This document shows, one piece after another, positions 1-6,705 of a stretch of DNA of 7,858 bases. The position numbers and the translations under genes were made by a program. Numbering within the stretch: the stretch's first letter is position 1; the number at the start of each line of letters is the position of its first letter. The notes beneath the pieces were generated by a model. The model worked only from the letters and a program-made list of their open reading frames with translations. It searched no databases and was not told the origin of the DNA. This stretch comes from an uncultured Eubacteriales bacterium (lineage in GTDB: Bacteria; Bacillota; Clostridia; Lachnospirales; Lachnospiraceae), in the NCBI GenBank assembly GCA_900313855.1, contig OMSZ01000154.1:1-7858 (forward strand), written 5' to 3'.

Positions 1-272
1 CAGCAGTTGAGGCCGGAGCGGATTTTGTTAAGACCTCGACAGGCTTTTCCACAGGTGGTGCAACAATAGAGGATGTGGCGCTTATGAGAAAGACGGTGGA
101 TGCTAAGACCACGGCACTTGCGAAAGAGACCGGTAAGACATGGCCAAGGGTAAGGGTTAAGGCATCGGGCGGTATCAGGGATTACAAAACGGCTAAGGCA
201 ATGATAGATGCGGGAGCCGACAGATTAGGTACGTCAGCCACCATAGAGATATTAAACGGGGCGGCTAAATGA
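1..272 (+). CDS. deoC: Deoxyribose-phosphate aldolase, C-terminal part (gene cut by window start)
   Basis: DeoC is a cytoplasmic class I aldolase that splits 2-deoxyribose-5-phosphate into acetaldehyde and glyceraldehyde-3-phosphate in deoxynucleoside catabolism. The frame is open from base 3 to the TGA at 270-272, so about 89 residues are present and the N-terminal part lies outside the window. Two family hallmarks are visible. VKTSTGF carries the Schiff-base lysine (codon 30-32), and VKASGGIR carries the second active-site lysine (codon 159-161). The segment [14 protein letters not shown] near the end is the usual phosphate-binding end of the TIM barrel. The C-terminus has a normal length, and no downstream nucleoside gene follows, so deoC appears to end its transcription unit here. 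No convincing terminator hairpin was found after it. The identification is secure; only the missing 5' part is unknown. Confidence 0.95.
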   Translation, partial: AVEAGADFVKTSTGFSTGGATIEDVALMRKTVDAKTTALAKETGKTWPRVRVKASGGIRDYKTAKAMIDAGADRLGTSATIEILNGAAK

Positions 273-380
273 TAATAAACAGCTATATTTGCCCGCTATC
301 ATATAGAATAAAGGTAAACTGATAAATAAAGATAAAGAAAAGCATGAATGTAGAAACAAACAGGAATCGCAATTAGAAAC

Positions 381-386
381 AGGAGG
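381..386 (+). promoter_or_regulatory. Ribosome binding site of the GH9 gene
   Basis: A perfect AGGAGG lies 7 bases before the ATG at 394. It supports that start, which begins directly with a lipoprotein signal peptide. Confidence 0.85.
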
Positions 387-393
387 AAAGAAG

Positions 394-2700
394 ATGAGAA
401 GATTTAAGAAGGGGCTGGCGCTGTTAATGACAGCTGCAATGATGGTAAGTCTTACTGCATGTGGAGGTAATAGTGCGGATAATACAGAGGCGACAGAACA
501 GACCTCTGAGGTTGAGGATACAGAGGAGGCCTCTAAGGAGGATACAACTGATGTTGCGGAAGAAACCGGGACGGAGGCCGGAGTCAATATGATCAAGGGC
601 GGCGATTTTTCTGACGGCGTGGGATCATTTGCTACATACACAACTAATGGCGGAAGTGTCAATATCGATACAAACTCAGACGGTGAACTGCAGATAGACA
701 TTGCCAACACAGGAGATGTTGCTCACGGTGTACAGGTGTATTATGACGGCTTTGCAATGCAGGAGGGTGGAGTATATCAGCTTGATTTCGATATGCATTC
801 CACGATTGACCGCGATATTGAATGGAGAGTTCAGTTAAATGGCGGTGATTATCATGCCTATGCGACTGATGTGGTTTCCGTGACGAGCGAGGTACAACAC
901 TATTCTACCGAGTTCACGATGGAGGAGGCAAGTGACCCGGCACCACGTTTCTGCTTTAATATGGGACTTGTTGACAGCATGAAGGATGCAGGTGTTGATC
1001 CGGCAAGCTTAGGCGCACATTCGATAATGGTCGATAATATTTCTCTTGTACTTAACGATGGTAGTAACATGCAGGAGCTTGAAAAGCTGGCAGAGGCTCC
1101 GAAGGTTAAGGTCAACCAGGTGGGTTACAGATTAAATGATACAAAGACGGCAGTTTTCTCTGATCTTGCTGATGACGATACAACATTTACGGTCGTTGAT
1201 GCTGCAAGCGGCGAAACCGCATTTGAGGGAACAATGTCTGATAAAGAAGAATACAGGGCAGGCGGAGAAACAGACTGCATAGGAGATTTTTCTTCACTTA
1301 ACAAAGAGGGTACATATAAAGTTGTCACAGGAAAGGGCGAGGAATCCGGTGAGTTCAAAATAAGTGATACGGTTTATGATGATACATATAAGAGTATTGT
1401 TAAGATGATGTATCTGCAAAGATGCGGTGAGGAGCTGAGCGCTGATGTGGCTGGCGATTATGCGCATCCGGCATGTCATAATACGGAGGCAGTTATCTAT
1501 GGAACTGATAAGAAGATTGATGTAAATGGCGGATGGCATGATGCGGGTGACTATGGAAGATATGTTGTTGCAGGTGCTAAGGCGGCTGCTGATATGCTCT
1601 TAGCTTATGAGGTGGCTGAAACAAAGAAATTAACCACAGATAATTTTGATCTTCCTCAAAGCGGCGACGGAAAGTCAGATCTTTTAGAGGAGGCAAAATA
1701 CGAGCTTGACTGGATGTTGAAGATGCAGGATAGCGAAAGCGGTGGAGTATATCATAAGGTCACATGTGCAAGCTTCCCGGGTGAGGTTATGCCGCAGGAT
1801 GAGACAGAGGAACTGATAGTTGCACCGATTTCGAATGCGTCAACCGGAGATTTTGCTGCGGTAATGGCAATGGCAGCACGAGTTTTTGGCAATGACGGTT
1901 CGACATATCTTGAGGCTTCGAAGAAGGCATGGGAATATTTGAAACAGCACAAGGGAGAGAGAGGATTTAAGAATCCCGAAGAGATATCGACAGGTGAATA
2001 TGGTGACAAATATGATAGAGACGAATATTTCTGGGCTGCAAGCGAATTATATAAGACCACAGGTGAAGATGAGTACAAGTCAGAGATGGCAGCTTATGTA
2101 GATGATGAGAAGAATCTTGATGGAATGGGCTGGGCAAGTGTTGGTATGTACGGCTGCTACGCAGCGCTTACTAATGATAAGCTGCTTGCGGACTCAAGCA
2201 ATTTAAGAAAGACTATTCAGGATTACTTTATAGCAAAGGCTGATGAATCGGTAGAAACAAGTAACAGAAATCCGTATGGCGTTGACTTTTCTACAACATT
2301 TTACTGGGGCTCTAATATGGGCGTAGGTAACAGCGGAATGATATTGCTGATGGCTAATGAGATCATGCCGGATGAGAAGTATGTCAAATGTGCCAAAAAA
2401 CAGCTTGACTATCTGCTTGGCGTAAATGCGACAGGTTACTGCTTTGTGACGGGTCAGGGTTATCACAGTCCGGAAAATCCTCATCACAGACCATCACAGG
2501 CGACAGGCAAATGCATGCCGGGAATGCTTGTCGGCGGACCTAACAGTAACTTAGAGGATCCTTATGCAAAGGGCGTTCTTGCAGATGTTCCACCTGCAAA
2601 ATGTTATGTGGATAGTGTTCAAAGCTATTCCTGCAATGAGATAACAATATACTGGAACTCACCGCTCATTTATCTTATGACAGCGCTTAATGAAAAGTAG
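394..2700 (+). CDS. Lipid-anchored GH9 endoglucanase with CBM4-like and Ig-like domains
   Basis: Predicted cell-surface beta-1,4-glucanase (inverting glycoside hydrolase family 9), 768 residues. Residues 1-23 are a lipoprotein signal peptide with lipobox LTAC, so Cys23 should be lipidated and hold the enzyme on the outer face of the membrane. Residues 24-62 are an acidic Thr/Glu-rich linker. Residues about 65-220 read like a CBM4_9 glucan-binding module. Residues about 236-325 (start APKVKVNQVGYR) are the Ig-like CelD_N domain. Residues about 326-768 are the GH9 (alpha/alpha)6 barrel. Catalytic features are GGWHDAGDYGRY with Asp383 and Asp386, PHHRPS with His697/His698/Arg699, and the general acid Glu749 in CNEITIYWNSP. 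The order CBM4-Ig-GH9 matches the core of clostridial CbhA/CelK, but there is no dockerin or CBM3, so this is a free-standing anchored enzyme rather than a cellulosome part. Exact specificity (cellulose, mixed-linkage glucan or xyloglucan) cannot be read from sequence alone. Confidence 0.95.
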   Translation: MRRFKKGLALLMTAAMMVSLTACGGNSADNTEATEQTSEVEDTEEASKEDTTDVAEETGTEAGVNMIKGGDFSDGVGSFATYTTNGGSVNIDTNSDGELQIDIANTGDVAHGVQVYYDGFAMQEGGVYQLDFDMHSTIDRDIEWRVQLNGGDYHAYATDVVSVTSEVQHYSTEFTMEEASDPAPRFCFNMGLVDSMKDAGVDPASLGAHSIMVDNISLVLNDGSNMQELEKLAEAPKVKVNQVGYRLNDTKTAVFSDLADDDTTFTVVDAASGETAFEGTMSDKEEYRAGGETDCIGDFSSLNKEGTYKVVTGKGEESGEFKISDTVYDDTYKSIVKMMYLQRCGEELSADVAGDYAHPACHNTEAVIYGTDKKIDVNGGWHDAGDYGRYVVAGAKAAADMLLAYEVAETKKLTTDNFDLPQSGDGKSDLLEEAKYELDWMLKMQDSESGGVYHKVTCASFPGEVMPQDETEELIVAPISNASTGDFAAVMAMAARVFGNDGSTYLEASKKAWEYLKQHKGERGFKNPEEISTGEYGDKYDRDEYFWAASELYKTTGEDEYKSEMAAYVDDEKNLDGMGWASVGMYGCYAALTNDKLLADSSNLRKTIQDYFIAKADESVETSNRNPYGVDFSTTFYWGSNMGVGNSGMILLMANEIMPDEKYVKCAKKQLDYLLGVNATGYCFVTGQGYHSPENPHHRPSQATGKCMPGMLVGGPNSNLEDPYAKGVLADVPPAKCYVDSVQSYSCNEITIYWNSPLIYLMTALNEK

Positions 2701-2714
2701 AAGGAAACTGTATT

Positions 2715-2721
2715 AAGGAGG
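2715..2721 (+). promoter_or_regulatory. Ribosome binding site deciding a GTG start
   Basis: AAGGAGG lies 5 bases before the GTG at 2727-2729. There is no ATG at that position; the first in-frame ATG is seven codons later and is badly spaced from this site, so GTG is preferred. Confidence 0.75.
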
Positions 2722-2726
2722 TTATT

Positions 2727-2972
2727 GTGGATAATCAGGAACACGCAATGAATATTGCTGCTCTTTCAGAAATGTTTAGCAGGGCAGAGGCGGAAAATGT
2801 TGCCTTGAAATTGAATATGGATGAGTTTGCTTATGTGTATCGGTATATCATGCATTATGTTGTGCTCAATCGAAAAAGCGCATGTAAAGTACTGTTTACA
2901 ATTAAACCTTTGACCGTCAATGATGAGAAGCAGATTGAAGGCTTTGAGGATTTTGTAGCCGGTCCGGAATGA
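2727..2972 (+). CDS. Small protein of unknown function, GTG start, 81 residues
   Basis: I do not recognise this protein with confidence. It begins 26 bases after the GH9 stop, behind a strong ribosome site, and is probably cotranscribed with that gene. It has no signal peptide, membrane segment or cysteine pair. An N-terminal amphipathic helix (residues about 7-28) is followed by a segment rich in Tyr (FAYVYRYIMHYVVL, about 34-47) and then a short hydrophobic strand (CKVLFTI, about 53-59). The tail is acidic. The helix-strand pattern faintly recalls short GGDEF-like proteins of Lachnospiraceae, but no GGDEF motif is present, so this is only a suggestion. It could also be a truncated gene: the +1 frame stays open from the stop region up to 3030, overlapping the next start. 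Confidence 0.6.
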   Translation: MDNQEHAMNIAALSEMFSRAEAENVALKLNMDEFAYVYRYIMHYVVLNRKSACKVLFTIKPLTVNDEKQIEGFEDFVAGPE

Positions 2973-3026
2973 CCATTTGTATAAGTATCTTTTGCATCTA
3001 TCGCTTCAGCAAGGGAGGAAGGAAAA

Positions 3027-3821
3027 ATGAGTGGAAAGAAGATAATTATAATTATTGTTATGTTTTTATCAGGTGTAGCTGCAACAGCAGGGCTGCGAAC
3101 ATTTAATAGCAAGGAGACAAAGGATATCGAGAATGCAACCAAGATCTCGGGAGGAATGACTGTCGGCAGCTTCTTAAAAGATGGTCAAGGCGACAGAGCA
3201 ATATATACCGGCAGCATTTCAGCAGTCGATCCTGTCAGTGTCAAGGGAGAAAACGAGAAATATATTAAGGTTAAGCTTGAGATCGAGCGCGAGGAAGAGG
3301 TCTATAATGAAGACAAGGATAAATGGGAGACAACAAAAGAGACGGTTTCTAAGGAGTCTGATAAATGTAAAGATCTTTTGTTAGATGATGTAAATGTTCC
3401 CTTGTCTAAAGTTCATGAACTGCCGGAAGAGCATGAAACGGAGAAGAGTGGAGAGAAAATATATGAATACACCTACACTCCTGCTGTGGTTGAAGGCACC
3501 TTCTATATCAGCAGCAAGGATGGAAAAATTGAATCTGTCAAATATTTCAAGTCAGTAGATGTTGCAGGAGAAACCAATAAGACTAATATTTTGGCCATAG
3601 TATGTATCTGGCTTGTTCTTATAGTAATAGCATTGGTCATCATTGTTACGGATGTTAAGGGAAGAAAGCTTAAAAAGGCAAAAGCAGAACGCGCGGCTGA
3701 AAAGGAAAGACGTGAAGCACGCAAGAAGGAACGTGAGGCAGAGGGCATTAAGCCTATGAGCAGAAAAGAAGAGCGTGAGGCCTTTGAAAAAGAGGTTGAG
3801 GAGATGAATAAGAATCTGTGA
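3027..3821 (+). CDS. Two-pass membrane protein with basic cytoplasmic tail, possibly GIDE/BAM-like
   Basis: 264 residues, with the start set by GGGAGGAAGG at 3013-3022. Residues 5-23 are a first hydrophobic segment and residues 187-208 a second. Between them is a soluble region of about 160 residues that begins around IYTGSISAVDPVS and contains EEEVYNEDKDKWETTKETVSKES. The two membrane passes flanking such a region, with a central Trp followed by a Thr/Ser strand, resemble the BAM domain of GIDE/MUL1-type proteins. Bacterial versions of those occur near LemA or other envelope proteins. This match is by eye and weak. After the second segment, residues 209-264 are very rich in Lys, Arg, Glu and Ala and should form a charged cytoplasmic coiled coil. 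There is no zinc-binding RING-like part. The gene lies 54 bases after the preceding small gene, and the downstream neighbours are also envelope-type proteins. The membrane topology is much surer than the family. Confidence 0.8.
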   Translation: MSGKKIIIIIVMFLSGVAATAGLRTFNSKETKDIENATKISGGMTVGSFLKDGQGDRAIYTGSISAVDPVSVKGENEKYIKVKLEIEREEEVYNEDKDKWETTKETVSKESDKCKDLLLDDVNVPLSKVHELPEEHETEKSGEKIYEYTYTPAVVEGTFYISSKDGKIESVKYFKSVDVAGETNKTNILAIVCIWLVLIVIALVIIVTDVKGRKLKKAKAERAAEKERREARKKEREAEGIKPMSRKEEREAFEKEVEEMNKNL

Positions 3822-3829
3822 TTGCTTTT

Positions 3830-3857
3830 TTGTGAAATTATTTTGACAACTTATAAT
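3830..3857 (+). promoter_or_regulatory. Putative sigma-70 type promoter
   Basis: TTGTGA (3830-3835), a 16-base spacer and a perfect TATAAT (3852-3857). It lies just after the preceding gene and about 60 bases before the BspA-like signal peptide remnant. It probably was the promoter of that lost surface-protein gene and may now drive the zinc-ribbon gene. A TTGACA at 3843-3848 is too close to the TATAAT to act as its -35 box. Confidence 0.45.
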
Positions 3858-3915
3858 ATACAAACAGACAGGGGATGCAGCAGAGAGTCAGGGATTTGAT
3901 GTATGGAGGAATGGT

Positions 3916-4058
3916 ATGAAAAGAAGATTTATGAAATCTGTTAAGAGGGGTATGTGCTTTGCGTTGACGGCTGCTCTTGTATATATCAAAGCTCAATGAC
4001 AAAAGTCACTATACCTGAGAGCGTGGAGCATATAGGTTCATATGCATTTAAGGAACAT
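3916..4058 (+). pseudogene. Remnant of a BspA-type leucine-rich-repeat surface protein
   Basis: A good ribosome site (GGAGGA, 3905-3910) precedes the ATG at 3916. It opens a 27-codon frame that ends at TGA 3997-3999 and reads as a basic-then-hydrophobic signal peptide (MKRRFMKSVKRGM, then CFALTAALV). The frame then breaks. In another frame, from about 3984 to 4058, the translation is SSMTKVTIPESVEHIGSYAF, a clear LRR_5/BspA repeat. So a secreted LRR protein gene appears reduced to its signal peptide and one repeat by internal deletion plus a frame change. The LRR frame has no stop before the next gene and reads straight into it, which would tempt an automatic caller to start that gene at 3954. 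No full gene product is expected. Confidence 0.65.
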
Positions 4059-4081
4059 TTGCTGTATCTAAAAGAAATGGG

Positions 4082-4117
4082 AATTGCGAAATTACTTCTT
4101 TGTATAGTTTCGCAATT
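4082..4117. repeat. Perfect 10-base inverted repeat in the zinc-ribbon gene leader
   Basis: AATTGCGAAA (4082-4091) and TTTCGCAATT (4108-4117) are exact inverted copies with a 16-base loop. Pairing can extend inward by a G-T and two A-T pairs. No T-run follows, so it is not a classical terminator. It could be an operator or an mRNA structure ahead of the gene at 4155. Confidence 0.6.
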
Positions 4118-4141
4118 GCCTGATCCGAAAGAAATTGTACT

Positions 4142-4146
4142 AGGAG
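4142..4146 (+). promoter_or_regulatory. Ribosome binding site deciding the start of the zinc-ribbon gene
   Basis: AGGAG lies 8 bases before the ATG at 4155. That start puts a hydrophobic membrane segment directly at the N-terminus. The longer in-frame start at 3954 lacks such a site and would translate the LRR scar. Confidence 0.7.
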
Positions 4147-4154
4147 AATTTGAG

Positions 4155-5408
4155 ATGAATGGTTTTCTGGCATTGTTAGTCTGGCTGATAATCGCGCTTG
4201 TTGTATTGCTGATAGCTGCTGAAGGACTTGTTGTTTTGGCTTATCTGCTGGTAATGGTGTATAACGCTTACATGAAACCGTACAATATTAAAAGCGCGCG
4301 GAATCTGCCGGACGGTGAGGTGTTTGAAAAGGAAAAGAAATCTGTGAAAAGCTCTGCCGAATATATAGAGGACATTCTGTCGCTTTATGAAAAGCCCGAT
4401 GTGGTCAAGACAAGATACAGAATGGGAAGTAATCTGTATCAAAGAGTGAATGCCACAAGAGAAATTCTTAACAGAAATGGAATAATAAGAAAGATAAGAC
4501 TGGTAAGTGTCGGCGTTGAGAAAACGGACAAAGGACAGATGTTCCGCAAATGGGACCAGGGAGGAAAAGAATGGCGCGCTGCTGAAATATCTGCCGCCAT
4601 GACCGAAGAGTACATTGAAAGTAACAGCGGAAGGATACTGCTTAATAATTATTATCCGTCAGTAAGGGTGAGGTATTCCATGTCCCGAAGAATTAAAGCT
4701 GAGGATAGGGAAAATGCCAACCGGAAGGATAAATGGGGAAGAAAGATTGAGATAAAGGAGCCGTTATATGAAGGGGAGAAGTTAAAGAACTGTCCTTCAT
4801 GCGGGGCTGAGCTTCCTGATGATCTTAAGGATGTTGTGTGCCCGTATTGTAATTCGACCATCTTCTCGGATTATTATGACTGGCAGGTTGAGTCCTTAGA
4901 GATTGAACCGAAAAAGCCTGTGCTTAGAGGTTTTATCGGCTGGTGTATTTATATAATGAATTCCAAAGCAATAAGCTTTGGAGTTAACAATAAGAAAAAA
5001 ACGAAGATAGTAAGATTTTCAGAGAATGATTTCCGGCAGGATGTTTATGAGAGCTTTCTTTCGGATGAAAGAGCGGATAACCTTGTTGATATGTGGCTTG
5101 GCTCAATGGATATTAAGTCGATAAAGAATACCGAAAAGGATACGATTATTAACATCAGAGTTCCGGTATATCGTATTGTCTTAGATGGAACACAGGGCTC
5201 ATACACGATTAAAAGTGATATAAGGGATGTTAAAGCAGCCTTTACCCGCGTGCGTTACCCGAACCGTTTCCGCAAGGAGGACGCAGTTGTGTCAGCGGAA
5301 AAAATGTGTCCTACCTGCGGCGGTGCATTTACACCCGACGATAAAGGGAACTGTAAGTTCTGCGGAACATTTCTTTTTATGGATAATATGAAGTGGAGAA
5401 GAATATAA
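4155..5408 (+). CDS. Membrane-anchored protein with two zinc ribbons and possible TIM44-like region
   Basis: 417 residues from the preferred ATG. Residues 4-37 are strongly hydrophobic, enough for one long or two short membrane passes. Residues about 60-200 form a basic, mostly soluble region without a recognised domain. A first zinc ribbon has Cys213/Cys216 (CPSCG) and Cys229/Cys232 (CPYC). A middle region at about 285-370 (start VRFSENDFRQDVYESF) is weakly like the TIM44-like domain seen in other bacterial zinc-ribbon membrane proteins. A second zinc ribbon has Cys385/Cys388 (CPTCG) and Cys400/Cys403 (CKFCG), and the protein ends 14 residues after it. All eight cysteines are intact, so both sites should bind metal. 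Each ribbon is followed by aromatic residues including Trp, which suggests an internal duplication. Role unknown. Its position between a two-pass membrane protein and a convergent SPFH/zinc-ribbon gene suggests envelope maintenance. TIM44 similarity is tentative; the zinc ribbons are clear. Confidence 0.85.
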   Translation: MNGFLALLVWLIIALVVLLIAAEGLVVLAYLLVMVYNAYMKPYNIKSARNLPDGEVFEKEKKSVKSSAEYIEDILSLYEKPDVVKTRYRMGSNLYQRVNATREILNRNGIIRKIRLVSVGVEKTDKGQMFRKWDQGGKEWRAAEISAAMTEEYIESNSGRILLNNYYPSVRVRYSMSRRIKAEDRENANRKDKWGRKIEIKEPLYEGEKLKNCPSCGAELPDDLKDVVCPYCNSTIFSDYYDWQVESLEIEPKKPVLRGFIGWCIYIMNSKAISFGVNNKKKTKIVRFSENDFRQDVYESFLSDERADNLVDMWLGSMDIKSIKNTEKDTIINIRVPVYRIVLDGTQGSYTIKSDIRDVKAAFTRVRYPNRFRKEDAVVSAEKMCPTCGGAFTPDDKGNCKFCGTFLFMDNMKWRRI

Positions 5409-5416
5409 TGATAACG

Positions 5417-5441
5417 AGGTCGCAGTGTGATGCTGCGACCT
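5417..5441. terminator. Hairpin between convergent genes, likely terminator
   Basis: AGGTCGCAG (5417-5425) and CTGCGACCT (5433-5441) form a perfect 9-base GC-rich stem with a 7-base loop, starting 8 bases after the plus-strand stop. The following bases (TGAATTATT) are only moderately T-rich on the plus strand, and the minus side reads CGTTATCATTATATTC. It may serve both convergent genes, though its tract is weak for either. Confidence 0.6.
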
Positions 5442-5513
5442 TGAATTATTACAGGCATGTGCAGAGGAAGGTACCTGCGCAGCGTAACAAGAATGCGGGC
5501 TGGTCATGACATA

Positions 5514-6455
5514 TCAAGATGTCTTCTTACGCCCACAAAGTGAACACACATCATCTATTGTATATGCACCGCATTCGCAGCGCCACACGCCGGCTTTGAT
5601 CGCCGCTTCATCGGTGATCTCGAAGAAGTCATAGGGCTTATGGGAAAGTGCATGGGCATATTGCAGCTGCTGTACCGAACCGGTATCATTTGATGCTATG
5701 GAGCTGATCGCCATTGATACAATTTCAATTCCTCTGTTGGTACACCATTTATCCGACAGTTCCTGCTTTAACAGTTCGCAAAGCTTTTCTGCGTTGGCGG
5801 GTATTTCATTAGGTCTTACACCCAAATTGGTAAGCTTATAGATTGCAGGTTGAAGTACGGTCTTTAATTCGGAATCCATCTGTGAGCTCAAATAGGGATT
5901 GTTCCACGCCTTGTCACCGACGGGACCGGCAAACTTATAGAAACGTGCCGGATCGCATATTCTGTACGAGTATGTCCCTGACAAGCTGACACTACCGTCC
6001 ATTGAAAGTCCTGTCCTTGAATCACTTACATGAACAGGTATCGGGGCTTCTGTTGAGAATGGTTTGCCCATTATTTCCTTTGTGTTTATGACATAGACTC
6101 TCTGCGTAATCGGTGGGGCATCGCCCGCAAATGTGAAACGTCTTCCAAAATCTTTTGCCACACCCTTAAGTCCTGATTTGGAGGAGTCTTCAAATATATG
6201 CTCTCCCGGTTCTTTGTAGACTGCGATTACCTTTCCTTGAGATACAACGATAGCGGCCTGCCCGTCATTTACCGCAATAATGGACTTGTTGGTTATGACG
6301 TCATCATTTCCGTTGTTGCCGCTGTTTTCAGAAACGGTCTTGAGTACGCGGACCATAAGTGTATCGCCTTCAAGTGAAGGACAGTAGAAAAACTCTCTCC
6401 AGGCATCCTGATACATTCCGTCTAATGAACCTGCTGCAGCTCTAATAATCCCCAT
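5514..6455 (-). CDS. SPFH-domain protein of the YdjI / virion-core-like family with C-terminal zinc ribbon
   Basis: 313 residues. The ATG at 6455 is chosen because MGIIRAAAGSLDGMYQDAW is the conserved opening of this family and AGGGG (6464-6468, minus strand) precedes it by 8 bases. An upstream in-frame start at 6527 would lie inside the promoter. Residues about 20-110 contain FFYCPSLEGDTLMVR, SIIAVNDGQAAIVVSQGKV and the PGEHIF segment, and residues about 110-265 complete the SPFH (band 7-like) fold with a helical end (LQYAHAL). Residues 293-307 hold CEC and CSLC, a zinc ribbon with Cys293, Cys295, Cys304 and Cys307. No signal peptide or membrane helix is present, so it is likely a cytoplasmic oligomer attached to the membrane. 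SPFH proteins of this type occur with PspA/LemA/TPM-type envelope-stress genes. Its facing neighbour also carries zinc ribbons, which hints at a shared process. The family call is confident; the role is inferred. Confidence 0.9.
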   Translation of the reverse strand: MGIIRAAAGSLDGMYQDAWREFFYCPSLEGDTLMVRVLKTVSENSGNNGNDDVITNKSIIAVNDGQAAIVVSQGKVIAVYKEPGEHIFEDSSKSGLKGVAKDFGRRFTFAGDAPPITQRVYVINTKEIMGKPFSTEAPIPVHVSDSRTGLSMDGSVSLSGTYSYRICDPARFYKFAGPVGDKAWNNPYLSSQMDSELKTVLQPAIYKLTNLGVRPNEIPANAEKLCELLKQELSDKWCTNRGIEIVSMAISSIASNDTGSVQQLQYAHALSHKPYDFFEITDEAAIKAGVWRCECGAYTIDDVCSLCGRKKTS

Positions 6456-6498
6456 AGTGCTCACCCCTTTAATAAGCGTTTTGATACTTGTTAAAATA

Positions 6499-6527
6499 AT
6501 AGTATATGGATTTATGGCATTTGTCAA
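6499..6527 (-). promoter_or_regulatory. Promoter of the SPFH gene
   Basis: On the minus strand, TTGACA (6522-6527, perfect -35) is followed by a 17-base spacer and TACTAT (6499-6504, four of six matches to TATAAT). Transcription would begin near 6490, giving a leader of about 35 bases before the ATG at 6455. This is an ordinary housekeeping-type promoter, and it argues against the longer start at 6527. Confidence 0.65.
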
Positions 6528-6681
6528 AGACTAGTTGCTGAAAAATGGTCTGCTGTTAATTGGCATTTATACTGTTTTTGCCGTGATTACATGAAGAACA
6601 AAATGAAATTCTGAATTTTGTATATTATGGGTGGTTAATTACTATATTTTGTGTTATTATGAACAAAGGTGCTTTCGCATT

Positions 6682-6701
6682 TTTAAGGTTAATTTAAGGT
6701 T
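6682..6701 (+). promoter_or_regulatory. Direct repeat TTTAAGGTT with 11-base period, likely response-regulator site
   Basis: TTTAAGGTT occurs at 6682-6690 and again at 6693-6701, separated by AA. This is one helical turn start to start. Tandem half-sites with this period are typical of dimers of OmpR/PhoB-family response regulators. A TATTAT sits at 6706-6711, just downstream, so the repeat could stand in for a -35 box of the ABC operon. No two-component genes are inside the window. Confidence 0.5.
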
Positions 6702-6705
6702 TGTC

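Noticed and set aside
283..306. CTATAT / ATATAG hairpin after deoC as terminator
   Set aside because: The stem is only six A/T-dominated pairs with a 12-base loop and no T-run.
3821..3844. T-rich run after the two-pass membrane protein gene as an intrinsic terminator
   Set aside because: No GC-rich stem lies immediately before the T-run at 3826-3831.
3843..3857. TTGACA followed by TATAAT as a consensus promoter
   Set aside because: The two boxes are only 3 bases apart. TTGTGA at 3830 gives a workable 16-base spacing instead.
3954..4154. Start of the zinc-ribbon protein at 3954, giving 484 residues
   Set aside because: The first 67 codons would translate the out-of-frame end of a signal peptide and an LRR scar, with no ribosome site at 3954. 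The ATG at 4155 has AGGAG at a good distance and begins with a membrane segment.
6456..6527. Upstream start of the SPFH gene at 6527
   Set aside because: The extra 24 codons overlap a TTGACA-N17-TACTAT promoter, and the family's conserved N-terminus starts at 6455 behind a ribosome site.
6606..6618. Dyad AAATTC-T-GAATTT as a binding site
   Set aside because: A six-base A/T-rich dyad is likely by chance in this composition, and it is not near a recognisable promoter box.
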